From assembly GCA_900548895.1 (NCBI GenBank), contig URLZ01000002.1, positions 45,166 through 109,165 on the forward strand: a stretch of 64,000 nucleotides of DNA. Direction: 5' to 3'. Below the pieces are notes generated by a model. That model worked only from the letters and a program-made list of their open reading frames with translations, searched no databases and was not told the DNA's origin. The DNA comes from an uncultured Akkermansia sp. (GTDB lineage: Bacteria > Verrucomicrobiota > Verrucomicrobiia > Verrucomicrobiales > Akkermansiaceae). The translations under genes and the position numbers were made by a program. Positions 41,493-49,930 of this stretch are shown here, piece after piece (positions within the stretch are counted from its first letter, which is position 1; the number at the start of each line of letters is the position of its first letter).

Positions 41493-42170
41493 TCAGGCCT
41501 CGTCCGGCACGCGGCCGAAGAGCGCGAGCATGCGGCCCGTCTTGCCCTTCTCCATGCGGTAAGAGTAAAAAGTGTTGAGGTCGGAGGCCGTGTCCAGCCC
41601 GCTGTCGATGACGTTTTCGTGCAGCACGCCGGCCTCGACCAGCTGGTGTTTGATCGTCGTCGCGATGTCGTACTCGTAGTGCGGCGGGCGGATGCAGGGC
41701 GAGATCGCCGCGATGCAATCCATCGCCTTGACGCCGAGAATCTTGTACATCGCCTTGAAGAGCTCGCCGACGATGTTCTGCTGCGTGCCGAGCTTGCCGG
41801 AGTGCACGAGAGCGCGGGCTCCGGACTTCGTGTCGTAGACCCAGACGGCGGCGCAATCCGCCACGTAGATGCCCAGGCAGCTGTCGGCCTTGCCGCCGCA
41901 GAAGAGCCCGTCGACCCCTTCAACGGGGTAGGAGCAGCCGATGTCGCCGACGAGGGCGACCTTGTTGCCGTGCACCTGCTGGGCGCGGCGCAGCATCTTG
42001 GGATCCGCACCGGCTTCGCGGATGACCTGTTCATGCGTCGGCGTGAGCGCGTCGATGACGGCCTGGCGATCCGTGGAGACCTCAACCCCGGGCACGCGGG
42101 TGATGAAGCGGGCAAAGGTTTTCGGAGCGGCATTGAAGCGTTCGAGATAACTGGGGGAATAGTTCGTCAT
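41493..42170 (-). CDS. YfiH/PgeF-type polyphenol oxidase (laccase-domain) protein
   Basis: A 225-residue protein of the COG1496 family, which has zinc-dependent purine nucleoside phosphorylase/adenosine deaminase or peptidoglycan-editing activity. Motifs: RAQQVHGNKVALVGD, YVADCAAVWVYD and ALVHSGKLGTQQNIVGEL. The usual HAGWRG reads HSGKLG, a clear departure. The C-terminal CIRPPHYEYD resembles the usual GPCIxxxxYEV. The metal His and Cys are still present. It starts 81 nt after the MarR gene. Confidence 0.82.
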   Translation of the reverse strand: MTNYSPSYLERFNAAPKTFARFITRVPGVEVSTDRQAVIDALTPTHEQVIREAGADPKMLRRAQQVHGNKVALVGDIGCSYPVEGVDGLFCGGKADSCLGIYVADCAAVWVYDTKSGARALVHSGKLGTQQNIVGELFKAMYKILGVKAMDCIAAISPCIRPPHYEYDIATTIKHQLVEAGVLHENVIDSGLDTASDLNTFYSYRMEKGKTGRMLALFGRVPDEA

Positions 42171-42251
42171 GATGATAGGGGAAAAAGATGTCGGAATCGG
42201 TGCGGAAAAGGGAAAAAGTCCGTGCGGAGCGGCGGGCGTGTGAGGGCGCCT

Positions 42252-42719
42252 TCAGCCGCGCTCGCTGCGGCGCGCGGCGTGGCGGGCAATGCTGTGGCGG
42301 GCGCGGCGGTGTTGCTCGGCGTGCTCGTCCTCGGCCATGAGGTCGGCGAGGTCGCGGGCGATATTGCCGCGCATGCGCTCGATGAGCTCGCGGCCCTCGG
42401 GCGTGATGCGCACCATGATCTTGCGGCGGTCGGCTGCCGCCGTGTTGCGCTTGAGGTAGCCGAGGTCCTGAAGCTTGTCCACCATGCCCGTGGCGGCTGC
42501 CGTCGAGTGCCCCATCATGCGCGCAATGTTGCTCATCGAGATGCACTCCTCCTCCGCCAGATACGCGAGCAGAAAGAACTGCGGATACGAAATCTTGCCC
42601 TCGCTGAGCACGGGGGAGAGTCGCAGGATGCAGTGGCGCTGGGAAAACATGACGAAGTCGGCGAGGTCCTGAGCCTCGGCCTCTGTCATGCGAGAGCGTG
42701 ATGTGGAGCTGTTTTTCAT
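42252..42719 (-). CDS. MarR-family transcriptional regulator
   Basis: A 155-residue winged-helix repressor of the MarR family: helix region SYPQFFLLAYLAEEECISMSNIARMMGHSTAAATGMVDKLQDLG, recognition helix about 73-90, and the wing KRNTAAADRRKIMVRITPEGREL. The C-terminus is His/Arg-rich (EQHRRARHSIARHAARR), unusual. Targets are not shown; the adjacent YfiH-type gene and its own promoter are candidates. Two ATGs (42719 and 42689) are possible. Confidence 0.9.
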   Translation of the reverse strand: MKNSSTSRSRMTEAEAQDLADFVMFSQRHCILRLSPVLSEGKISYPQFFLLAYLAEEECISMSNIARMMGHSTAAATGMVDKLQDLGYLKRNTAAADRRKIMVRITPEGRELIERMRGNIARDLADLMAEDEHAEQHRRARHSIARHAARRSERG

Positions 42720-42758
42720 CGGCGGAAGGGAAGGGGGGAGAGAGCTACGTTCAGGTCG

Positions 42759-42786
42759 ATATTAAGCCGTTACTGATTTTTTTCAA
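42759..42786 (-). promoter_or_regulatory. Promoter of the MarR gene
   Basis: TTGAAA-N16-TAATAT on the minus strand, with the ATG 39 nt past the -10. Confidence 0.6.
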
Positions 42787-42993
42787 GCCCAAAATTTTTC
42801 GCCTCGCACCACCCGTGAGCGTCGCTTCGGGCCCGCTGCGGAGCATGTGGCAGCACTTTGAGCTGCCACCCCCTATATCTTGTGGTAGCCCCGGCGAGAA
42901 AAAAGTTCGCGGAGCAGGGATGGTGGAGAGTGGTGCTCGCCGGATCAGCATGAGTCGAACCTGAGGCACTCGCCGAATCCCCCGCACATGCGC

Positions 42994-43024
42994 GCGGCGC
43001 AGCACCGTTCTGATGCTGCGCCGC
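42994..43024. other. Perfect 11-bp hairpin after the secreted protein gene
   Basis: The arms GCGGCGCAGCA/TGCTGCGCCGC enclose a 9-nt loop, 36 nt after the stop at 43061. No T-run follows on the minus strand. Confidence 0.6.
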
Positions 43025-43060
43025 AGGAGTTCAGCGCCTGTGTTATGATGCATCTCGCCC

Positions 43061-43771
43061 TCAGGCGGACGGCGTGCCGGGAGCCTTCGGAGACTCGGAC
43101 GGCGGCTCCGCACTTGGCCCGGCTGCGGAGGGCGCGGCCGGAGCCTCGGTGGATTCGGTAGCCTTGGCGGATTCATCGGGCGTGGCGTCTTCGGCCGGCT
43201 TCGCTGGCGCCGGTGCAGGCGGTGGAGCAAGGTGGAGGATGTCGCGCAGCTCGTGGCTGACGAGCCCGGCCTTCTCAAGGCGGTGGATATGATCGCCGAT
43301 AGCTCCCCAGAGCAGGTTGAAGCGCTCCATGTGCTGGTTCATGGAGATGAGATCCTGAGACGTGGGCTCCGTGAGTTGGCGCTGCGCGGCGGCAATCCGG
43401 TGGGCTCTCTCGCTGAGTTCGCGGAAGCGGGGAATCGCCGCCTCCACGCTGGCCGCATCGCGGCAGCCGTTGAGGCAGACCTCCGTGTCCGAGAGAAGCT
43501 TGAGGACGGCCAGCGCACAGTCCTGATGGCTCGCCGGAAGCGCCTCAGAGGGAGTCGAGGCCTTCGACGGCTCCTCGCACGGGGCCTCAGGAAGGCGGGA
43601 CGGAACCTCATCGTCCGCGAACTCCTCATCCGGGAGGGGCGGAAGCGGCTTGGCCTCGTCGGCGAAGCAGGGCGCGGCAGTCAGAGTCAGGAGCCCGGCA
43701 AGGGCCGAGAATACGGCGGAAGCAGGGCGTGAAGAGCTCGCGAGAACGCGAGTGTGAAACGGAAGGCTCAT
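43061..43771 (-). CDS. Secreted Pro/Ala-rich hypothetical protein
   Basis: A 236-residue exported protein, not recognised. A signal peptide (residues about 15-38, ending FADEA) is followed by a Pro/Glu-rich stretch (PLPPLPDEEF), a helical middle (about 80-175, with HQDCALAVLKLLSDTEVCLNGCRD, three Cys) and a Pro/Ala/Ser/Glu-rich tail. It follows the HhH membrane gene by 6 nt, so the two are probably co-transcribed and may work together at the envelope. Confidence 0.68.
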   Translation of the reverse strand: MSLPFHTRVLASSSRPASAVFSALAGLLTLTAAPCFADEAKPLPPLPDEEFADDEVPSRLPEAPCEEPSKASTPSEALPASHQDCALAVLKLLSDTEVCLNGCRDAASVEAAIPRFRELSERAHRIAAAQRQLTEPTSQDLISMNQHMERFNLLWGAIGDHIHRLEKAGLVSHELRDILHLAPPPAPAPAKPAEDATPDESAKATESTEAPAAPSAAGPSAEPPSESPKAPGTPSA

Positions 43772-43777
43772 GATGTG

Positions 43778-44668
43778 TCAGTGCTGGTTGTGGTGAAAGC
43801 GGGAAGCGGGGCGGAAACCACCGACGATGCTCTGCCTCGTGTTGCAGTGCGGGCAGACCGTCGAGAGCGTGAAGAGAATCGCAAAAGCCGTCGGGATCGT
43901 GTGCCCGAGCAGCGGAATGTAGTGCGCGTTGCGCCCGCGCTTGTGGCTGAACACCGAGCACATGCGGCCGCGGCAGATCACGCACTTGCAGCGCGTCAGG
44001 CAGAGCAGATACGCGATCCCCGTCACCGCGCAGCCGATGATAATCCCCAGCGCGGGCAGAGGCGGCTCCTCATCCATCATCAGGTAGACACTCGCCACGA
44101 CGAGCAGCAGCGCCCCGAGCAGCGTCAGCAGCAGAAAGATCGAGGCAAGCACAAGTGCGACGGGGTGGGCCGCATGGTAATTGTCGAGCCCCTTCTCCGT
44201 GCGGTGCCGGCGATGAGAGGCTGGCGCCGGCGCAAACTCCTCGCCCGTCATGCGCCGCGAAGAGCGAACGCGCTGAGTCGGTGCGGTCGGTTTCGCCTCC
44301 GCCGCCGGCTCCGACGTCTTCGCCGAAGGCGCCGAGGGAATCGGAGCCTCCTGAGGCGTCGTCGCTGTCTGAGTCTGTGCATGCCCGGGCTGTTCCGGCG
44401 CCTTCGGCACCGCATCGTCCGGCGGCATCGGGCGCCCCGCGGGGTCCGCCTCAGCCAGAGCCTGCCGCGCCGCGCGGCAGATATCCGTCAGACGCTGCAG
44501 GCTGATACGCAGCGGCTGATCCGGGAAAAGCCGCTCGGCCGCATCGAGATCGCGGCTGATCTGCTCGGGCGAAGCCGCCGCCAGCTGGCTAAGGCGGTTG
44601 ATGCCGCAGAGCTCCAGAGCCTTCTGCTCACTGCGGTTCAGGTGGAGAGAGTCAAGGGTAGTATTCAC
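43778..44668 (-). CDS. Membrane protein with helix-hairpin-helix-like N-terminus
   Basis: A 296-residue protein, not firmly assigned. The N-terminal about 65 residues (LHLNRSEQKALELCGINRLSQLAAASPEQI) resemble a DUF4332-type helix-hairpin-helix. A disordered Pro/Ala/Thr-rich linker (about 75-150) follows. Then come two or three hydrophobic segments (about 165-220, 260-275), and between them a Cys-rich region (CLTRCKCVICRGRMC) plus a late CPHC. The Cys pattern suggests a metal site next to the membrane. It leads a two-gene unit with the secreted Pro/Ala-rich protein. Confidence 0.65.
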   Translation of the reverse strand: MNTTLDSLHLNRSEQKALELCGINRLSQLAAASPEQISRDLDAAERLFPDQPLRISLQRLTDICRAARQALAEADPAGRPMPPDDAVPKAPEQPGHAQTQTATTPQEAPIPSAPSAKTSEPAAEAKPTAPTQRVRSSRRMTGEEFAPAPASHRRHRTEKGLDNYHAAHPVALVLASIFLLLTLLGALLLVVASVYLMMDEEPPLPALGIIIGCAVTGIAYLLCLTRCKCVICRGRMCSVFSHKRGRNAHYIPLLGHTIPTAFAILFTLSTVCPHCNTRQSIVGGFRPASRFHHNQH

Positions 44669-44804
44669 AGGTATTGTTAGAATTAGAGATCTAGGGAACC
44701 CTGCAGCCTGATGAGGCGAAACAAGGGCAAAGCGGGTGGAGTGTTGGGCACCCCGTCGCCCGCCACGGACGAGCGACAGGGTGAAGAGGCGGGAGATACA
44801 GCGT

Positions 44805-47480
44805 TCAGCTCAGCGCGGCCAGCATCGTCGTCAGGCGGTCGCGCTTCGCCTTCCATTCGTCGAGGCGCGCCCGCTCCTGATCCACCACTTGAGCCGGCGC
44901 GCGATCAACAAAGCCCGGGTTGCCGAGCTTCGCCTCACTCTTCGCGATCTCCTTCGAAATCTTCTCGAGCTCCTTGGTGATGCGGCTGCGCTCGGCATCG
45001 ACATCGACGAGACCCTCCAGCGGCAGGAAGAGCTCCCCGAGCGGCGTCAGCGTCGCCGGAGTCCCCTTCGGCGCCTCATAGCCCGCATCGCAGCTCACAC
45101 TCTGGGCGCCCGCCAGCAGCGCCAGTCGGGCCGCCAAGTCCGCATCCGTCGGCATCGTCGGCTTGAGGAAGAAGCGCACCTTGCGGTTCGTCGCCAAATT
45201 GTACTCCGCCTTGAGGTTGCGGGCGCGGTTCGCCGCTTCGTAGAGCGCCGTCGCCGTCGCGCGGGCGCGGGAAATCTCGGCATCATCCAAGCCGGCCAGC
45301 AGCGTATCCGGATCGGGCAGGGGAGAGAGCATCAGCGTCTGCCCCTCGTGGCGAGCCGCAAAGCCGAGACTCTGCCAGAGCTCCTCCGCAATGTGCGGCA
45401 TAATCGGCGCGAGCAGCGCCAGATAGTGGCGCAGCACCGTATCCATCGTCAGCAGCGTCGCATTGCGCACCGCCGGGTCACTGCCCTCGCGCAGATCATT
45501 CTTGACCGCCTCCAGGAAGAGCGAGCAATACTCATTCCAGAAGAAGCTGTAGAGCGCCTGCGTGTACGTGTTGAACTCGTACTTCGCGAGCGCATCGGCC
45601 ACCGTCGCATGCAGATCGCGGAGCTTGGCCAGAATATCGATGTGCACCGCCGTGAAGCGCGGCGCCGGATCCGTCGAAGCCGCCCCCTGCATCATGCGGA
45701 AGCGCGCTGCATTGTAGAGCTTGTTGGCGAAATTCTTGCCCTCCTCAATCTGCTTCTCGTCGAACTTCACGTCCGTACCCGTCGGCGCAATGCGCATCAG
45801 GCCGAAGCGCAGACCATCGGCGCCGTACTTCGCAATCAGATCGAGCGGATCCGGGCTGTTGCCGAGACTCTTGCTCATCTTGCGCCCGCGCAAATCGCGC
45901 ACAATCGACGTGAAGAACACATTGCTGAACGGCTTGCCGCCCGCGAAGCGGTAACCGGCCATAATCATGCGGGCCACCCAGAAAAAGATGATATCGGGCC
46001 CCGTCACCAGATCCGTCGTCGGGTAAAACTTCGCGCGGCACTCCGCATCCATCGTCGCGAAAGGCCACAGCCAGCTGCTGAACCACGTATCGAGCGCATC
46101 CTCATCCTGCACCCAGTTCTCGGGATCGGCCGGAGGCTCGGCGCCGACGTAAATATCGCCCGCCTCAGCATCCGCCTCATCCAGCTTCGCCGCCTCGCGC
46201 AGCTCCGCCGCCTTCTCGCGGCGATACCAGACGGGGATGCGGTGCCCCCACCAGAGCTGGCGGCTGATGCACCAATCCTGAATCCCCTCCAGCCAGTGCG
46301 CGTAAGTCTTGGCCCAGTGCGCAGGGCGGAAGACAATATCGCCCTTCTCCACAGCCTCCGCCGCCTCCTTCACGCAGGGATACTTCAGGAACCACTGCAT
46401 ACTCAGGCGCGGCTCAATCGGCACATCGGAGCGCTGGCTGATGCCGACGTTGTTCTCGTAGTCCTCCACCTTCTCCAGCAGGCCCTTCGCCTCGAGAAGC
46501 TCAACGGACTTGTCGCGCGCCGCAAAGCGATCCATCCCGTGCAGCTCCGGGCAGCCGGGGCAGTTGATGCGGCCATCGGGCGTGAGAATGTCGATAATCT
46601 CGAGGTGATTCTTCATGCCCACCTCAAAGTCCGTGCGATCGTGCGCCGGCGTAATCTTCAGCGCACCCGTGCCGAAGTCAATCTCAACATGCTCATCGGC
46701 AATGATCGGAATCTCCGCCTCGCAGAGCGGGCGAATCACCTTTTTGCCGATCAGCGGCGCAAAGCGCGGATCCGCGGGATTCACCGCCACCGCCACGTCC
46801 GCCATAATCGTCTCCGGTCGCGTCGTCGCCACGAGCAGCTGCCCGCTGCCGTCCGCCAGCTTGTAGCGCACCGTGTAAAGCTTGCTCTTCGTCGGCGTCA
46901 TGATCACCTCCTCATCCGAGAGCGCCGTGCGCAGCACCGGATCCCAGTTCACCATGCGGCGACCGCGGTAAATCAGCCCCTCCTTGAAAAGCTCCGTGAA
47001 AGCCCGAGCCACCGCCGGCGCGAACACATCATCCATCGTGAAGCGCTCGCGATCCCAGTCGCAGGAGCAGCCCAGCTTCTTCAACTGGCGAATAATAATG
47101 CCGCCGTGCTTCTCCTTCCAGCGCCAGACCATCTCCACGAAAGCCTCGCGGCCCACATCGTAGCGCGTGCGCGGCGGATTCTCCTTGGCCAGCTCCTTCT
47201 CGACGCGAGCCTGCGTCGCAATGCCGGCGTGATCCGTCCCCGGCAGCCAGAGCACCTCCTTGCCCTCCTGACGCGCGCGGCGCGCGAGAATATCCTGAAT
47301 CGTGTTGTTGAGCACATGCCCCATGTGCAGCACGCCCGTCACGTTAGGCGGCGGAATCACAATACTGTAGGCCGGTTTCGCAGAGTGAGGATCAGCGTGG
47401 AAACAGCCGCGCTCCGTCCATTCCTTCTGCCACTTCTCTTCAACGATCGTCGGTTCGTACGCCTTGGGCAATTCAGTCAT
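44805..47480 (-). CDS. valS: Valyl-tRNA synthetase
   Basis: Class Ia synthetase charging tRNA-Val, 891 residues. The HIGH motif is in PPPNVTGVLHMGH (HMGH, 52-55), the editing domain follows with PTRTLLVATT-like LLVATTRPETIMADVAVAVNP, and the KMSKS motif is in GRKMSKSLGNSPDP. The anticodon-binding domain is WNEYCSLFLEAVK..., and the C-terminal coiled-coil tail starts near 830. The start at 47480 is set by a promoter; the frame open upstream is a shadow. It has its own promoter and no close co-directional neighbour. Confidence 0.98.
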   Translation of the reverse strand: MTELPKAYEPTIVEEKWQKEWTERGCFHADPHSAKPAYSIVIPPPNVTGVLHMGHVLNNTIQDILARRARQEGKEVLWLPGTDHAGIATQARVEKELAKENPPRTRYDVGREAFVEMVWRWKEKHGGIIIRQLKKLGCSCDWDRERFTMDDVFAPAVARAFTELFKEGLIYRGRRMVNWDPVLRTALSDEEVIMTPTKSKLYTVRYKLADGSGQLLVATTRPETIMADVAVAVNPADPRFAPLIGKKVIRPLCEAEIPIIADEHVEIDFGTGALKITPAHDRTDFEVGMKNHLEIIDILTPDGRINCPGCPELHGMDRFAARDKSVELLEAKGLLEKVEDYENNVGISQRSDVPIEPRLSMQWFLKYPCVKEAAEAVEKGDIVFRPAHWAKTYAHWLEGIQDWCISRQLWWGHRIPVWYRREKAAELREAAKLDEADAEAGDIYVGAEPPADPENWVQDEDALDTWFSSWLWPFATMDAECRAKFYPTTDLVTGPDIIFFWVARMIMAGYRFAGGKPFSNVFFTSIVRDLRGRKMSKSLGNSPDPLDLIAKYGADGLRFGLMRIAPTGTDVKFDEKQIEEGKNFANKLYNAARFRMMQGAASTDPAPRFTAVHIDILAKLRDLHATVADALAKYEFNTYTQALYSFFWNEYCSLFLEAVKNDLREGSDPAVRNATLLTMDTVLRHYLALLAPIMPHIAEELWQSLGFAARHEGQTLMLSPLPDPDTLLAGLDDAEISRARATATALYEAANRARNLKAEYNLATNRKVRFFLKPTMPTDADLAARLALLAGAQSVSCDAGYEAPKGTPATLTPLGELFLPLEGLVDVDAERSRITKELEKISKEIAKSEAKLGNPGFVDRAPAQVVDQERARLDEWKAKRDRLTTMLAALS

Positions 47481-47490
47481 GACGCGCGCC

Positions 47491-47519
47491 ATCATACACT
47501 CCTGCAAGTCCTTTGGCAA
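47491..47519 (-). promoter_or_regulatory. Promoter of valS
   Basis: TTGCCA-N17-TATGAT on the minus strand, with the ATG 10 nt past the -10, so the leader is 2-4 nt. Confidence 0.75.
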
Positions 47520-47635
47520 GCCTTTTGAGCGACACATGCCGCTTGGCCGAGACATTTGCCCCTCAACCCCTTCGGCTGCCCTCCCGCGCGCGCCGAAAGC
47601 GCAGGGGCCCGGCCGCGCTCGGCCCGCCGGCACGC

Positions 47636-47673
47636 AAAAAGGGAACCCGAGGGGCAGAGCCCCCCGAGTTCCC
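47636..47673 (-). terminator. Intrinsic terminator of the peroxiredoxin gene
   Basis: A 14-bp stem with two mismatches (GGGAACCCGAGGGG/CCCCCCGAGTTCCC, 5-nt loop) is followed by TTTTT on the minus strand. Confidence 0.8.
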
Positions 47674-47747
47674 CCGGGTTTATCACGACAAAAATGAAAG
47701 GGCGAAAGTTAGAGGCCGCAAAGCCCCCTTCGCCTCAGGGCGAGAAC

Positions 47748-48368
47748 TCAGTGCGAGAGATAATCCGCCACACCCTCGTGGCTCGGCGTCATCGCCGCCT
47801 CACCCTTGTGCCAGCCCAGCGGGCAAACCTCGCCGTATTTCTCCACGTGCTGAAGCGCATCAACAATGCGAATCGCCTCATCCACCGAGCGACCCAGCGG
47901 CATATCATTCACCAGCGCGTGGCGCACGATACCCTCCTTGTCAATCAGGAAGAGACCGCGATACGCAATCATCTCACCCGTGACCTCCAGCTTGCCGTCC
48001 GGCCCCAGCGTCCGCTCACCGGCCAGCACGTCAAAGGCATCGGCAATCGTCTTGTTGACATCGGCCACCAGCGGGTAAGTCACCCCCTGAATGCCGCCCT
48101 TGTTGCGCGGCGTATTGGCCCAGGCCCAGTGGCTGAACTCCGAATCCGTCGAGCAGCCGACCACCACCGTATCGCGCGCCTCAAACTCGCTGAGCGCATT
48201 CTGGAAGCCGATCAGCTCCGTCGGGCAGACAAAAGTGAAATCCTTGGGGTAGAAGAAAAAGAGCACGTATTTCTCGCCCAGATAGCGGCTGAGGCTGAAG
48301 TCGGACACGATCTCTCCGTTCACCACGGCATTGGCCGTGAACTGCGGTGCGGGTTTTCCTACTAGCAT
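47748..48368 (-). CDS. Typical 2-Cys peroxiredoxin (AhpC/Prx1 type)
   Basis: A thiol peroxidase of 206 residues that detoxifies H2O2 and organic peroxides. The peroxidatic Cys is C48 in DFTFVCPTE, and the resolving Cys lies in GEVCPLGWHKG near the C-terminus; the arrangement is that of Prx1/AhpC. No ahpF or thioredoxin gene is adjacent, so the reductant is unknown. A promoter and a terminator delimit it as a single-gene unit. Confidence 0.95.
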   Translation of the reverse strand: MLVGKPAPQFTANAVVNGEIVSDFSLSRYLGEKYVLFFFYPKDFTFVCPTELIGFQNALSEFEARDTVVVGCSTDSEFSHWAWANTPRNKGGIQGVTYPLVADVNKTIADAFDVLAGERTLGPDGKLEVTGEMIAYRGLFLIDKEGIVRHALVNDMPLGRSVDEAIRIVDALQHVEKYGEVCPLGWHKGEAAMTPSHEGVADYLSH

Positions 48369-48395
48369 GGTATGTATTTGGGTTGTTCCGGGAGG

Positions 48396-48424
48396 ATTCT
48401 CTCATGAGGGGCCGCTGAAGTCAA
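48396..48424 (-). promoter_or_regulatory. Promoter of the peroxiredoxin gene
   Basis: TTGACT-N17-GAGAAT on the minus strand, with the ATG 27 nt past the -10, so a leader of about 20 nt. Confidence 0.55.
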
Positions 48425-48569
48425 GCATTAAATTAAAATAATTCGAAAAAAGTTTGACGAAGCGAACAGGGAGAGAGCGCACCGCCTCGGCGGAGGCAGA
48501 AAAAGAGCCCCGGCCCGCCCTCAACCCAAGGGGCAGGGGCGAAGGCGAGCCGGAGACGCGCGGCCCCGA

Positions 48570-48609
48570 GAAAACAAAGGCGGGGGAGGGCCTGAGGCAC
48601 CTCCCCCGC
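48570..48609 (-). terminator. Intrinsic terminator of the flavoprotein reductase gene
   Basis: The arms GCGGGGGAGG/CCTCCCCCGC enclose a 10-nt loop with an inner GCC/GGC, followed on the minus strand by CTTTGTTTTC. Confidence 0.75.
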
Positions 48610-48658
48610 GGGATGAGAGCATCACGCCGCAGCCGAGCCGCCGCAGCCGCAACACCCA

Positions 48659-49786
48659 TCAGTAAACATCCTTCTGATAGCGCTTCGCCGCCTTCATATC
48701 GGCGAGGTAAGCCGCCGCCTCCTCCGGGCTGCGATGGCCGAACTTCTCGATGATGGCCAGCAGCTCCTTCTCCACATCCTTGGCCATGCGGTTGGCATCG
48801 CCGCACATGTAGAACGCGGCGCCCTTCTCCAGCCACTGCCAGATCTCCTCGCCGGACTGCTCCATGAGGTGCTGCACATAAACCTTCTGCGCCTGATCGC
48901 GGCTCCACGCGACCGACAGCTTCAGCTTGCCGGCATCAACCAGCTCCGCGAGCTCATCCTCATAGCAGCCATCCGTCGCCTTGTACGGATTGCCGAAGAA
49001 GAGCCACATCGGGCCCGTCGCCTTATCCGCCACGCGCTGCTGCCAGAAGGCGCGGAAGGGCGCGATACCCGTGCCCGGGCCCACCATGATGATCGGCGTC
49101 GCGCCATCCTCCGGCAGGCGGAAATTCTTGTTCGTGTGCACAAAGACCTTCACCTTGTCACCCGGGCGCACGCGGTCGGCCATGAAAGTCGAGCACACAC
49201 CGTTGCGGGCGCGGTCATAGCTCGTGTAGCGCACCGCGCCCACGCAGAGAGAAACCTGCCCCGGCACCGCATCCGGGCTGCTGGCAATCGAGTAAAGGCG
49301 CGGCGAAAGCTTGCCGAGAATCGCGACGAAAGACGCCGCATCCGGGAACTGAGCGCGGCAGTCCGGGCAGGAGGCGAGATCGAGCAGATCGCGGCCCCAG
49401 ACAAAATCCTTCAGCGCATCCTTGTCCGCGAGCACCGCCGCCAGCTTCTCACTGCCGGCCACCGCATTCCACTTCGTCAGCACACCCTTCTTCAGCGTCG
49501 TGATATCATACGCCGTGATCAGCGCCTCGCGCAGCGGCGCCGTGCCGCCGTCGGGCAGCGGCACCTCCGCCGCCGGGTCGAGACCCAGCGCCGCGATCAG
49601 CGCATCCACAAGCGCCGGATCATTGCGCGGAATCACCCCCAGCGCATCGCCGGTCGTGTAGCTCATGCCCGAGCCCTCGAGCGAATAATCAATGTGGATC
49701 GTCTCCTTCGCACTGCCGGGCTTGGTAACAGGGTGCACCCCGACCACCGTGGCCGGGAACGGATTCTTCATGCTGTATGTTTCCAT
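48659..49786 (-). CDS. FAD/NADPH-binding reductase of the sulfite reductase flavoprotein family
   Basis: A 375-residue ferredoxin-NADP-reductase-like flavoprotein. It matches the C-terminal FAD and NADPH modules of CysJ/cytochrome P450 reductase: FAD region YSIASSP (preceded by LSPR) and GVCSTFMADR, NADPH region IIMVGPGTGIAPFRAFWQQR, LFFGNPYK and YMCGDANRMAKDVEKEL. The flavodoxin (FMN) module of CysJ is missing at the N-terminus, so electrons must be passed by another carrier. The gene stands alone; no hemoprotein gene is adjacent. ATGs at 49786 and 49771 are both possible. Confidence 0.88.
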   Translation of the reverse strand: METYSMKNPFPATVVGVHPVTKPGSAKETIHIDYSLEGSGMSYTTGDALGVIPRNDPALVDALIAALGLDPAAEVPLPDGGTAPLREALITAYDITTLKKGVLTKWNAVAGSEKLAAVLADKDALKDFVWGRDLLDLASCPDCRAQFPDAASFVAILGKLSPRLYSIASSPDAVPGQVSLCVGAVRYTSYDRARNGVCSTFMADRVRPGDKVKVFVHTNKNFRLPEDGATPIIMVGPGTGIAPFRAFWQQRVADKATGPMWLFFGNPYKATDGCYEDELAELVDAGKLKLSVAWSRDQAQKVYVQHLMEQSGEEIWQWLEKGAAFYMCGDANRMAKDVEKELLAIIEKFGHRSPEEAAAYLADMKAAKRYQKDVY

Positions 49787-49823
49787 AAGAGTATGGTGAG
49801 ATGAAACGGTTGATGTTGGGCAC

Positions 49824-49852
49824 AGTCTGACGCAGCGAGAGCGCTTTGTCAA
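49824..49852 (-). promoter_or_regulatory. Promoter of the flavoprotein reductase gene
   Basis: TTGACA-N17-CAGACT on the minus strand. The -35 is perfect, the -10 weak. It sits just past the fabH terminator. Confidence 0.55.
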
Positions 49853-49856
49853 GCGA

Positions 49857-49893
49857 GAAAAAATCCCCGCAGCGCCGAAGCCACCGCGGGGAT
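49857..49893 (-). terminator. Intrinsic terminator of fabH
   Basis: The arms ATCCCCGC/GCGGGGAT enclose a 15-nt loop, with TTTTT following on the minus strand. Confidence 0.82.
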
Positions 49894-49930
49894 GAGAAAG
49901 AGAGAAGCGGGAAGGGGAGAAGCCGAGCCC

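Larger units (their letters stand above)
42720..43060. other. Intergenic region upstream of the MarR gene
   Basis: A 341-nt gap. It holds the MarR promoter and, at its upper end, a strong hairpin belonging to the next gene. Between them I see no gene; the sequence CCACCCCCTATATCTTGTGGTA has a small dyad-like feel but no clear function. Confidence 0.5.
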
